Origin: CAZPNX01 sp964588285
GTDB lineage: Bacteria > Edwardsbacteria > AC1 > EtOH8
Length of the DNA stretch: 64,000 bases
NCBI GenBank assembly: GCA_964588285.1
Contig: CAZPNX010000001.1
Coordinates: 1-64,000, forward strand
Direction of reading: 5' to 3'
Below are positions 35,550 through 43,829 of this stretch, one piece after another. The translations under genes were made by a program, and so were the position numbers. The notes under the pieces are model-generated. The model was not told the DNA's origin and ran no database searches. It saw only the letters and a list, made by a program, of their open reading frames with translations. Position 1 is the stretch's first letter. The number at the start of each line of letters is the position of its first letter.

Positions 35550-37244
35550 ATGGCGTTGAAACTCGGCGATTTCCTGGTTCAGAATAAGCTGATCACCAAT
35601 GATCAGTTAAATGCCGCTTTGGCCGAGCAGAAGAACTCCGGCGAGCGACTGGGCTCCTGCCTGATCAAGCTGAAGTTCATCTCCGAGGAAAAGATCACCG
35701 AGGCTCTGGGCAAGCAGTTCAACCTGCCCACGATCAACCTCTCCAATATTGAGATCGATCCCCAGATACTGAAGCTGATACCGCACGAGATGGCTCACAA
35801 GTTCCAGATCGTCCCCATATCCAAGACCGGCCGCGTTCTGCAGCTGGCCATGTCCAACCCAGCCGACGTCTTTACCATCGACAACATCCAGTTTCTTACC
35901 GGACTGGAGGTAAAACCGGTGGTCTGCGCCGAGACCGCCATTGCCCGGGCGGTGGACAAGCTCTACGCCGCCTCAACCGGCCTGACCGAGGCCATGAAGG
36001 CGGTGCAGGAGGAGGAGGCCGCCGAGGTGGAGTTCGTGGAGAGGGAGGCCGAGCAGAACGTCACCCAGGCCGACATCGACGCCGCCCCGGTGGTCAAGCT
36101 GGTCAACAGCATGATCTTTGACGCCATCAAGCGGGGAGCCTCGGACATCCACATCGAGCCCTACGAGAAGGTGCTGCGGGTGCGCTTCCGCATCGACGGG
36201 GTTCTTCAGGAGACCATGTCGCCTCCAAAGCGCATTGCGGCCGCGGTAGCCTCGCGCATCAAGGTGCTCTCCAAGCTCAATCTGACCGAGCGCCGCCTGC
36301 CCCAGGACGGACGCTTCTCGGTCAAATCCGGCGACCAGAACGTCGACTTCCGCGTCTCCACCATGCCCATCAAGCACGGGGAGAAAATCTGCATCCGCAT
36401 CCTGCGGCAGTCCGGCCTGTCCGGGGACCTTAACAAGCTGGGCCTTCAAGGCAAACCGCTGGAAGACCTTCTCAGTGCCATTGCCAAACCTCAGGGCATG
36501 GTGCTGATCACCGGACCCACCGGTTCGGGCAAGACCAACACCCTCTACTCCTGCATCAGCCGGCTGAACACGCCCAAGGTCAACATCAGCACCGCCGAGG
36601 ATCCGGTGGAATACGACATCATGGGCATCAACCAGGTAAACGTTCAGACCGAGATCGGCTACACCTTCGCTAAGGCGCTCAAGGCCTTTCTGAGGCAGGA
36701 TCCCAACATCATCCTGGTGGGCGAGATCCGGGACCGGGAGACCGGCCAGATCGCCATGGAGGCGGCCATGACCGGCCACATGGTGCTTTCCACCCTGCAC
36801 ACCAACGACGCCCCCAGCACCCTGAACCGCCTGATCGAGATGGAGATCCCCACCTTCCTGATCGCGGCCACGGTCATCCTGATCGAGGCCCAGCGGCTGG
36901 TGCGCACCATCTGCCCCCACTGCAAGCAGCCTGACAAGCTGAGCCCGGACGACATCGCCAAGATGGGGGTGGACCCCCAGCTTTTGGCCGGAGCCACCCT
37001 CTACAAGGGGGCCGGCTGCATGGAATGCAACCGCACCGGCTACAAGGGCCGGGTGGGCCTGTTCGAGATCCTGCCGGTGACCCCGGCCATCCGGGCGGCC
37101 ATTTTGGCCAAGGCCACCTCGGACGAGATTAGAAAGATCGCGGTCAGGGAGGGGGTGAAGCTGTTGCGCGAAGACGGACTGGACAAGGTGCGGGCCGGGA
37201 TCACCACCCTGGAGGCGGTCATCGCCAAGACGGTGGTCGACTGA
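35550..37244 (+). CDS. PilB/GspE-type secretion ATPase, first tandem copy
   Basis: 564 residues. The N-terminal ~150 residues are an MshEN/T2SSE_N domain (LGDFLVQNKLITNDQLNAAL). The ATPase has Walker A GPTGSGKT at 322-329, the Asp box AEDPVEYD, LRQDPNIILVGEIRD (Walker B), and the His box TGHMVLSTLHTND. A CPHC...CMEC tetracysteine site near residue 455-495 marks PilB/GspE extension ATPases. It probably powers pilus assembly at the inner membrane together with PilC (42370-43584). It heads an array of three pilB-like genes. Confidence 0.92.
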   Translation: MALKLGDFLVQNKLITNDQLNAALAEQKNSGERLGSCLIKLKFISEEKITEALGKQFNLPTINLSNIEIDPQILKLIPHEMAHKFQIVPISKTGRVLQLAMSNPADVFTIDNIQFLTGLEVKPVVCAETAIARAVDKLYAASTGLTEAMKAVQEEEAAEVEFVEREAEQNVTQADIDAAPVVKLVNSMIFDAIKRGASDIHIEPYEKVLRVRFRIDGVLQETMSPPKRIAAAVASRIKVLSKLNLTERRLPQDGRFSVKSGDQNVDFRVSTMPIKHGEKICIRILRQSGLSGDLNKLGLQGKPLEDLLSAIAKPQGMVLITGPTGSGKTNTLYSCISRLNTPKVNISTAEDPVEYDIMGINQVNVQTEIGYTFAKALKAFLRQDPNIILVGEIRDRETGQIAMEAAMTGHMVLSTLHTNDAPSTLNRLIEMEIPTFLIAATVILIEAQRLVRTICPHCKQPDKLSPDDIAKMGVDPQLLAGATLYKGAGCMECNRTGYKGRVGLFEILPVTPAIRAAILAKATSDEIRKIAVREGVKLLREDGLDKVRAGITTLEAVIAKTVVD

Positions 37245-37284
37245 ACTGGGTTGCTGAACTATAATAATATAGCAAAATAGGTAG

Positions 37285-39009
37285 ATGGCACTCAAGATAG
37301 GCGACATGCTGCTCAAGGCCGGTCTGATTTCCGGCGAGCAGCTGGACAAGGCCCTCAAGGAGCAGCAAAACACCAGCGGCCGGCTGGGATCCATCCTGGT
37401 GAAGCTGGGCTTCATCACCGAGGACGAGATCGTCCAGTTCCTCTCCAAACAGTTCAACGTGCCCTCGGTCAACCTGTCGGAGTACAAGATAGACGCCGCC
37501 ACCATCAAGCTGATCCCTCCCCACATCGCCCAGAAGTACGGGGTCATCCCCCTGACTCGGCTGGGCCGGGTGATCACCGTGGCCATGGTCAATCCCAACG
37601 ACGTTCTGGCCATGGACGACATCAAGTTCTCCACCGGCTTCGACGTCCGGCCGGTGGTGGCCTCGGAGGGAGCCATCTGGTCGGCCATCGACAAGCAATA
37701 CGGGTCGGCCGGAATGCTGGAGGACATGATGAAGTCATTGGACGAGGCCATGGAGTCCGAGGACGAAGCGGGGCTGGAGGTGCTGGAGGAGGAGAAGGAG
37801 GACCAGAACGACGCCGCCTCGGAGATGGCGGCCGCCATCGAGAACAGCCCGGCCGCCAAGCTGGTCAACAAGCTGATAGCCGAGGCGGTGCAGCGCAGGG
37901 CCACCGACATCCACATCGAACCCTATGAGAAGGAGATGAGGGTGCGGATGTCGGTGGACGGGGTGCTCCACGAGATCATGAACCCACCGCTGAAGATGAA
38001 ATCGTCGCTGGTGGCCCGCACCAAGATCATCTCCAAGCTCAAGGTGGAGGAAAAGCGCCTGCCCCAGGACGGCCGCATCCGGATGGTGCTTCAGGGCAAA
38101 CCCATCGACATCCGGGTGTCCATCGTCCCCACCGCCTTCGGGGAGAAGGTGGCCATGCGCATCCTGGACCGGAGCAACGTCTCCTTCGACTTCAAGGACC
38201 TGGGGTTCGAGGAGGGTCCGCTGAAGCACCTGATCAAGGCCATCACCACCCCCTTCGGCATCGTGCTGGTGACCGGCCCCACCGGCTGCGGCAAGACCAC
38301 CACTCTCTACGCCTGTCTGGAGTACGTCAACAAGCCGGACACCAACGTCATGACGGCCGAGGAGCCGGTGGAATACAGCTTGGTGGGAATCAACCAGGTC
38401 CCGGTCAAGGAGGAGGGGGGCACCACCTTCGCCGCCGCCCTCAAGGCCTTCCTGCGGCAGGACCCAAACATCATCATGGTGGGCGAGATCCGGGACAAGG
38501 AGACGGCCGAGATCGCCATCCGCTCCTCTCTCACCGGCCACCTGGTGATGTCCACCGTCCACACCAACAGCGCCGCCCTGACCATCACCCGTCTGGTGGA
38601 CATGGGGGTCGAGCCTTTCATGATCGCCTCGTCCCTGCTGTGCGTCGAATCGCAGCGTCTGGTGCGGAGGATCTGCCCCTACTGCAAGGAAGAGCACCGG
38701 CCGGACGAGAAGCTGACGGCCGAGTTTTTAGGCAAGCACGTGGACATGCGCAGCATGAAGTTCTACCGGGGGAGGGGCTGCGCCGAGTGCCGCAACACCG
38801 GCTACAAGGGGCGGCTGGGGCTCTACGAGATCCTGCCCATCACTCCGGCCATCAGGGACCTGATCCTGCAGAGCGCCACCACCGAAATCATCGAGAAAAA
38901 GGCGGTGGAGGAGGGCATGCCCACTCTGCGGCGCGACGGCATCCTCAAGGTCTCCAAGGGTCTGACCACCATCGAGGAAGTCATCAAGGAAACCGTGGCC
39001 GAGGACTAG
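37285..39009 (+). CDS. PilB/GspE-type secretion ATPase, second tandem copy
   Basis: 574 residues, same layout: MshEN-like N-domain (KIGDMLLKAGLISGEQLDKAL), acidic linker around residues 150-180, Walker A GPTGCGKT at 331-338, AEEPVEYS in place of the usual EDPVEY, LRQDPNIIMVGEIRDKETAE, TGHLVMSTVHTNS, and the metal site CPYC...CAEC. All catalytic motifs look intact, so it should be an active extension-type ATPase. The gap to the preceding copy is 40 bases and the three copies differ clearly from each other, so the array is old rather than a recent duplication. Confidence 0.92.
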   Translation: MALKIGDMLLKAGLISGEQLDKALKEQQNTSGRLGSILVKLGFITEDEIVQFLSKQFNVPSVNLSEYKIDAATIKLIPPHIAQKYGVIPLTRLGRVITVAMVNPNDVLAMDDIKFSTGFDVRPVVASEGAIWSAIDKQYGSAGMLEDMMKSLDEAMESEDEAGLEVLEEEKEDQNDAASEMAAAIENSPAAKLVNKLIAEAVQRRATDIHIEPYEKEMRVRMSVDGVLHEIMNPPLKMKSSLVARTKIISKLKVEEKRLPQDGRIRMVLQGKPIDIRVSIVPTAFGEKVAMRILDRSNVSFDFKDLGFEEGPLKHLIKAITTPFGIVLVTGPTGCGKTTTLYACLEYVNKPDTNVMTAEEPVEYSLVGINQVPVKEEGGTTFAAALKAFLRQDPNIIMVGEIRDKETAEIAIRSSLTGHLVMSTVHTNSAALTITRLVDMGVEPFMIASSLLCVESQRLVRRICPYCKEEHRPDEKLTAEFLGKHVDMRSMKFYRGRGCAECRNTGYKGRLGLYEILPITPAIRDLILQSATTEIIEKKAVEEGMPTLRRDGILKVSKGLTTIEEVIKETVAED

Positions 39010-39063
39010 GATTTCGCGACCACTTGTCACCAAAAAATTGATCATTCTTTGCAAGATTAGATA

Positions 39064-40836
39064 ATGGCGCAGAACCTGGCCGAGATGCTGATGAAGATGG
39101 GCCTTTTAACCAAGGCCCAGTACGATAAAGCGGTGCTGGAGCAGAAGACGGCGGCCGAGCCTCAGGCGGCCACCTTGGTGCGCCTGGGCATGGTCACCGA
39201 GAACGTCATGACCCAGTTTCTCTCCCGCCAGTTCAACGTACCCTCCATGGACCTGTCAAACTTTCAGGTGGAGCCGGCAGTGCTGAAGCTGGTCAAGGCC
39301 GACGTGGCCAACCGCTTCCTGGCGGTGCCCATCAAGCGGTTGGGCCGCAGCCTGACGGTGGCCATGGTCGATCCCTCGGATATCTTCGCCCTGGAGGATA
39401 TCAAGTTTCTCACCGGGCTGGAGGTCAAGCCGGTGGCCGCCGGCTACAACGCCATCCGCAAACTCTTGGAGCAGCATTATCCTCTGGGAAAGGACCTGAC
39501 GGTCATCTCGGAGACGGCCGGAAATCTTGCCCAGATCAAGGATCAGGTTCTGGAGGAGCTGCCCGTATCCGAACTGGCCGAGGCCGGCTCCGGGGACATG
39601 GAGATGGAGTGGGTGGACGATGGGGAGGTCGAGGAGGACGTGGACATCTCCCAACTGCAGCAGGCCGGCCAGGCCACCCCGGTGGTCAAGATGGTAAACT
39701 ACATCATGACCGAGGCGGTGCGGCGAGGGGCCTCGGACATCCACATTGAGCCCTACGAGAAACTGTTCCGGGTGCGCCTGCGTCAGGACGGGGTGCTGCA
39801 GACCCTGATGGAGCCGCCCCTGAGGATGAAGGCTCCGTTGGTGGCCCGCATCAAGGTCATGTCCAAGCTCAACGTCACCGAGAGGCGCAAGCCCCAGGAT
39901 GGCCGCATCGCCCTCAAGGTGCTGGGGAAGAAGATCGACCTGCGGGTTTCCACACTGCCGGTGCTGTTCGGCGAAAAGGTGGTGATGCGTATCTTGGACG
40001 CCAGCTCCCTGACGCTGGACCTGGCCAACTTTGGCTTTACAGAGCTGGCCCTGCGCAACTTCATGAAGGCCATCCACGCCCCCTACGGCATTCTGCTGAT
40101 AACCGGCCCCACCGGCTCGGGCAAGACCACCACATTGTACTCGGCCCTGTCCCAGCTGAACACGCCCGACCGCCACATTCTGACGGTGGAGGACCCCATC
40201 GAGTACAACCTTAAGGGCATAAACCAGATCCAGGCCGAGCCCCAGATAGGCCTGACCTTTGGGGCGGCCCTGAGGGCCATGCTCCGGCAGGCGCCCAATA
40301 TCATCATGCTGGGCGAGATCCGTGACGGGCCGACGGCCGAAATCGCGGTCCGGGCGGCTCTCACCGGACACCTGGTTCTATCCACCCTGCACACCAACGA
40401 CGCCCCGTCCTCGGTGTCGCGTCTGATAGACATGGGCATCGAGCCGTTCCTGGTGGCCTCCTCGTGCATTCTGATCCAGGCCCAGCGTTTGGTGCGCCGC
40501 ATTTGCAAACAGTGTAAGGCCCCGGCCAATGTCAACCCCCAGCTTTTGTACGACATGGGATACAAACCCGAGGACATCAAGGATGTGGCCTTCTTCAAGG
40601 GCAAAGGCTGCTCGGTCTGCAACAATACCGGATACAAGGGCCGGGTGGGTCTGTACGAGGTGATGCCCATCACCCCGGAGATACGGGAGATGATACTTAC
40701 CAAGCAGGCGGTGACCACCATTCGGGCCAAGGCGGTGGAGCAGGGCATGCTCACCCTGCGCATGGACGCCTGGGGCAAGGTCAAGCAGGGGATGACCACG
40801 GTGGAGGAGATGATCCGGGAAACGGCCGAAGGCTAA
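39064..40836 (+). CDS. PilB/GspE-type secretion ATPase, third and divergent tandem copy
   Basis: 590 residues with MshEN-like N-domain (NLAEMLMKMGLLTKAQYDKA), acidic linker (about 175-205), Walker A GPTGSGKT at 348-355, VEDPIEYN, and the metal site CKQC...CSVC. It departs from the family at two usually fixed places: RQAPNI, with Ala410 where RQDP has Asp, and GEIRDGPTAE, with Gly422-Pro423 where the family has x-Glu. The Walker B Glu of GEIRD and the His box TGHLVLSTLHTND are kept. It may be less active or regulatory, for example acting in a mixed hexamer; that is an inference. Confidence 0.9.
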   Translation: MAQNLAEMLMKMGLLTKAQYDKAVLEQKTAAEPQAATLVRLGMVTENVMTQFLSRQFNVPSMDLSNFQVEPAVLKLVKADVANRFLAVPIKRLGRSLTVAMVDPSDIFALEDIKFLTGLEVKPVAAGYNAIRKLLEQHYPLGKDLTVISETAGNLAQIKDQVLEELPVSELAEAGSGDMEMEWVDDGEVEEDVDISQLQQAGQATPVVKMVNYIMTEAVRRGASDIHIEPYEKLFRVRLRQDGVLQTLMEPPLRMKAPLVARIKVMSKLNVTERRKPQDGRIALKVLGKKIDLRVSTLPVLFGEKVVMRILDASSLTLDLANFGFTELALRNFMKAIHAPYGILLITGPTGSGKTTTLYSALSQLNTPDRHILTVEDPIEYNLKGINQIQAEPQIGLTFGAALRAMLRQAPNIIMLGEIRDGPTAEIAVRAALTGHLVLSTLHTNDAPSSVSRLIDMGIEPFLVASSCILIQAQRLVRRICKQCKAPANVNPQLLYDMGYKPEDIKDVAFFKGKGCSVCNNTGYKGRVGLYEVMPITPEIREMILTKQAVTTIRAKAVEQGMLTLRMDAWGKVKQGMTTVEEMIRETAEG

Positions 40837-40840
40837 CACT

Positions 40841-40918
40841 AAGAAACACAAAATACAAAATCCAAATCTCAAAAGATCAGCGCCAAAGCCGTACTTTGAA
40901 TTTTGAATTTTGGATTTA
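40841..40918 (+). repeat. AT-rich inverted repeat between the third pilB and pilT
   Basis: The gap contains ACAAAATCCAAAT on the left and TTTTGAATTTTGGATTT on the right, giving a core inverted repeat AAATCCAAA / TTTGGATTT. It resembles the low-complexity AAATTCAAAATTC-type intergenic repeats found in many environmental genomes. The pilT ribosome-binding site (GAGGAG) follows. Confidence 0.45.
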
Positions 40919-40931
40919 GAGGAGTAAAGAG

Positions 40932-42005
40932 ATGATCACCCTGCAGCAGCTTCTGGAGGAACTGATCCAAAAGAAGGCCACCGACCTCCACCTGACGGCC
41001 GGGGTGCCCCCGGTTTTCCGCATCGACGGGGAGCTGGTCCAGTCCAACCACGAGATCATGACCCCGCAGATGACCGAGCAGCTGGCCTACAGCATTCTTA
41101 CCGACCAGCGGAAAAAGCGCTTTGAAATGGAAAAGGAACTGGACCTGTCCATAGGCATCACCGGCCTGTCGCGATTTAGGGGCAACGTCTTCCTGCAGCG
41201 GGGCGGGGTGGCCATGGCCCTGCGCACCATTCCCTGGGAGATCCGCTCCTTCCAGGCCCTGGGTCTGCCTCCGGTGGCGGCCGAGCTGTCCGACAAGCCC
41301 AAGGGGCTGGTGCTGGTGACCGGGCCCACCGGTTCCGGCAAATCCACCACCCTGGCCACCATGCTGGACAAGGTCAATTCCGAGCGCCGCTCCCACATTC
41401 TGACAGTGGAGGACCCCATCGAATATATGCACCACCACAAGAAGTGCATCGTCAACCAGCGGGAATTGGAGTCAGACACCAAGAGCTTCGGAAACGCCCT
41501 GAAGTACGCCCTGCGCCAGGATCCGGACGTGGTGCTGATAGGCGAAATGCGGGACCTGGAAACCATCGAGGCCGCTTTGCGCATCTCGGAGACCGGGCAC
41601 CTGACCTTTGCCACCCTGCACACCAACTCGGCCATGGAGTCCATCCACCGCATCATCGACGTCTTCCCGCCGCACCAGCAGTCACAGGTGCGGGCCCAGC
41701 TGGCCTTTGTGCTGGAGGGGGTGATGACCCAGCAGCTGGTGCCTATGACCCGCGGGGGCCGCTGTCTGGCGTTGGAGATCATGATCTGCACCCCGGCCAT
41801 CAAAGCCCTGATCCGCGACGACAAGGTTCACCAAATCTACTCCCTGATGCAGGCCGGCCAGAAGTACGGCATGCAGACCATGAACCAATCACTGTTCCAG
41901 CTGTTTATGGACAAGAAGATTTCTTTAGACACGGCCCTGGATTACTCTCCGGCTGTGGAAGAGCTGGATCAGATGATCAAGCGGAGAACGGCAAACGCGG
42001 TGTGA
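40932..42005 (+). CDS. pilT: Type IV pilus retraction ATPase PilT
   Basis: 357 residues. N-terminal PAS-like domain (KKATDLHLTAGVPPVFRIDG), Walker A GPTGSGKS, VEDPIEYMHHHKK, LRQDPDVVLIGEMRDLETIE and TGHLTFATLHTNSA. Near the C-terminus AIKALIRDDK corresponds to the AIRNLIRE motif needed for retraction. It should disassemble the pilus and so drive twitching or DNA uptake. It follows the three pilB-like genes and precedes pilC, with a 364-base repeat-containing gap in between. Confidence 0.95.
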   Translation: MITLQQLLEELIQKKATDLHLTAGVPPVFRIDGELVQSNHEIMTPQMTEQLAYSILTDQRKKRFEMEKELDLSIGITGLSRFRGNVFLQRGGVAMALRTIPWEIRSFQALGLPPVAAELSDKPKGLVLVTGPTGSGKSTTLATMLDKVNSERRSHILTVEDPIEYMHHHKKCIVNQRELESDTKSFGNALKYALRQDPDVVLIGEMRDLETIEAALRISETGHLTFATLHTNSAMESIHRIIDVFPPHQQSQVRAQLAFVLEGVMTQQLVPMTRGGRCLALEIMICTPAIKALIRDDKVHQIYSLMQAGQKYGMQTMNQSLFQLFMDKKISLDTALDYSPAVEELDQMIKRRTANAV

Positions 42006-42369
42006 GAGGACAGGAATTTTCATCCCGCGCATTTCCCATGCCTGGCAAATTGATGAGGTGCCCTGAGGCGGGCATACACGACTGCATGCGAAGGGGATGA
42101 CGAGCAGAGTCGCCCTTCAGTTTGCCGGGCAGGGAGCCATCCCTCGGCAGGCGTTTGACCGAGCTCAAGCCTAGGTCTCGGGACAAGACTCAGGGTGACA
42201 AGTAAGCAGAAAACCTGTCATCCCGAGAAAGGCGGAGTGCCCGACAGGCTGTGGGATGACGATAAAGCAGAAAAGCCTCACCCTTCATCCAGTCAGGCGA
42301 GAATGCCAGATTCAGGGTGACAGCATGGAAGGTTAATAACACTAGATAAACCCCATAGGGAGCACCAAA
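42006..42369 (+). repeat. Repeat-rich gap between pilT and pilC
   Basis: No gene is visible in these 364 bases. They contain dispersed palindromes: GTCATCCC (42217-42224) with GGGATGAC (42253-42260), and TCACCCT (42278-42284) with AGGGTGA (42314-42320). The same TCATCC/GGATGA and TCACCC/GGGTGA words occur at 62064-62140, so this is a repeat family of the genome. The pilC ribosome-binding site AGGGAG is at the right end. Confidence 0.6.
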
Positions 42370-43584
42370 ATGCCAGTCTACGTATGGAAGGGGCGGGACT
42401 CCAAGTCCGGCATTGCTACCGGCGAGATGACGGCCGAAAACGAGGCGGCAGTCATCGAGGCCCTGCGCAAACGGAACGTCATCGTCTCCTCGGTCAGGCC
42501 CAAGCCCAAAGAGCTGAAGATGCCGGGCTTCATGGCCAGCAAGGTCTCCAGCCGGGACCTGTCCATCTTTACCCGCCAGTTTGCCACCATGATCAACGCC
42601 GGCCTGCCCCTGGTGCAGTGCCTGGAGATCCAGGCCGCCCAGCAGGAGAGCCCGGTGTTCAAGAAGGTTATCGAACAGGTGAAAACCGACGTCGAGGGCG
42701 GCTCCACCTTGGCCGAGGCCCTTAAGCGGCAGAAGCAGGTCTTCTCCGAGCTATACATCAACATGGCCGCGGCCGGAGAGGCCGGCGGTATTTTGGACAA
42801 CATCCTTCTCCGCCTGGCGGTCTACTTGGAGAAGGCCGAGGCCCTGGCCCGGAAGATCAAAGGGGCCATGATCTACCCGGTGATCATGATCTGCGTGGCC
42901 ATCGGCGCGGCCGCGGTGCTCTTGATATTCGTCATCCCCATCTTCGAGAAAATGTTCGGCGAGATGGGGGCCAAGCTGCCGGGCCCAACCCTGTTTGTCA
43001 TCGGGCTTTCCAAATTTCTTCAAAAATATATAATTCTGATAATTGCCGTCATTGCCGGAGCCATCTTCGCCATTCGCAACTGGTACAAAACAGACAAGGG
43101 CCAGTTATTTTTAGACCAGTTGATGCTGAAGATTCCCATTCTGGGAGACCTGCAGCAGAAATCTTCCATCGCCCGGTTCGCCCGGACCCTGGGGACGCTC
43201 TTGGCCTCGGGCGTGGCCATTTTGGACGCTCTGGAGATCACGGCCAAGACGGCCGGCAACCGGGTGGTCCAGGACGCCATTTTGTCGGCCCGCAAGTCAA
43301 TCGGCGGCGGCGAGACCATCTCGGCGCCTTTAAAGACCATGAAGATCTTCCCGCCGATGGTGGTCCAGATGATCTCGGTGGGCGAGGCCACCGGCGGCCT
43401 GGACGAGATGCTCAACAAGATCGCCGATTTCTACGACGAGGAGGTGGACACCGCGGTGGAGAACCTGACCGCGGCCATGGAGCCCATGATCATGGTGGTT
43501 TTGGGCTTGGGCATTGGCGGCCTGGTGATCTCCATGTATCTGCCCATCTTCACCATGACCTCGGCCCTGATGGGCGGTAAATGA
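42370..43584 (+). CDS. pilC: Type IV pilus inner-membrane platform protein PilC (GspF family)
   Basis: 404 residues with two GspF domains (about 70-195 and 270-395) and three membrane helices. Characteristic segments are FTRQFATMINAGLPLVQCLE in the first domain and FARTLGTLLASGVAILDALE in the second, plus VQMISVGEATGGLDEMLNKI. It anchors the pilin-handling machinery in the inner membrane and works with the PilB and PilT ATPases encoded upstream. Start chosen at the ATG with the AGGGAG site seven bases away. Confidence 0.95.
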   Translation: MPVYVWKGRDSKSGIATGEMTAENEAAVIEALRKRNVIVSSVRPKPKELKMPGFMASKVSSRDLSIFTRQFATMINAGLPLVQCLEIQAAQQESPVFKKVIEQVKTDVEGGSTLAEALKRQKQVFSELYINMAAAGEAGGILDNILLRLAVYLEKAEALARKIKGAMIYPVIMICVAIGAAAVLLIFVIPIFEKMFGEMGAKLPGPTLFVIGLSKFLQKYIILIIAVIAGAIFAIRNWYKTDKGQLFLDQLMLKIPILGDLQQKSSIARFARTLGTLLASGVAILDALEITAKTAGNRVVQDAILSARKSIGGGETISAPLKTMKIFPPMVVQMISVGEATGGLDEMLNKIADFYDEEVDTAVENLTAAMEPMIMVVLGLGIGGLVISMYLPIFTMTSALMGGK

Positions 43585-43627
43585 CGGACACTCCTGTTAA
43601 AGCGATGTCCTGAGGTGGGCAAAGAGG

Positions 43628-43782
43628 AGGGAATGATTCTAGCGTCATTCCCTACGAAGTCAAACCAGAGATAGTGCTCGGCCTCATCCTTCAACCAGTA
43701 GGGCATGGACCAATCTCTCGGTGGCAGAAAACGAACCACCCCTCGTTCCTCTCAATAAAAATAGAGGGGAGTAAGGGGTGGT
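43628..43782 (+). repeat. Palindromic repeats between pilC and the regulator gene
   Basis: GGGAATGA (43629-43636) pairs with TCATTCCC (43645-43652). A larger palindrome has ACCACCCCT (43735-43743) against AGGGGTGGT (43774-43782), with CCTCT/AGAGG inside. Both look like dispersed intergenic repeats; the second could also stop transcription. Confidence 0.5.
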
Positions 43783-43829
43783 CAATTATAAGGATCAACT
43801 ATTGTTAAGTACACCTCTAAAATCTACTC

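Noticed and set aside
35973..37916. Long open frame (647 codons) on the minus strand across the first two pilB genes
   Set aside because: It is antisense to two clearly homologous ATPase genes and gives low-complexity Ser/Ala/Val/His sequence; caused by codon bias.
42006..42369. CRISPR-like repeat array between pilT and pilC
   Set aside because: The repeats are inverted, irregularly spaced and of different sequence; there are no constant-length spacers and no cas genes.
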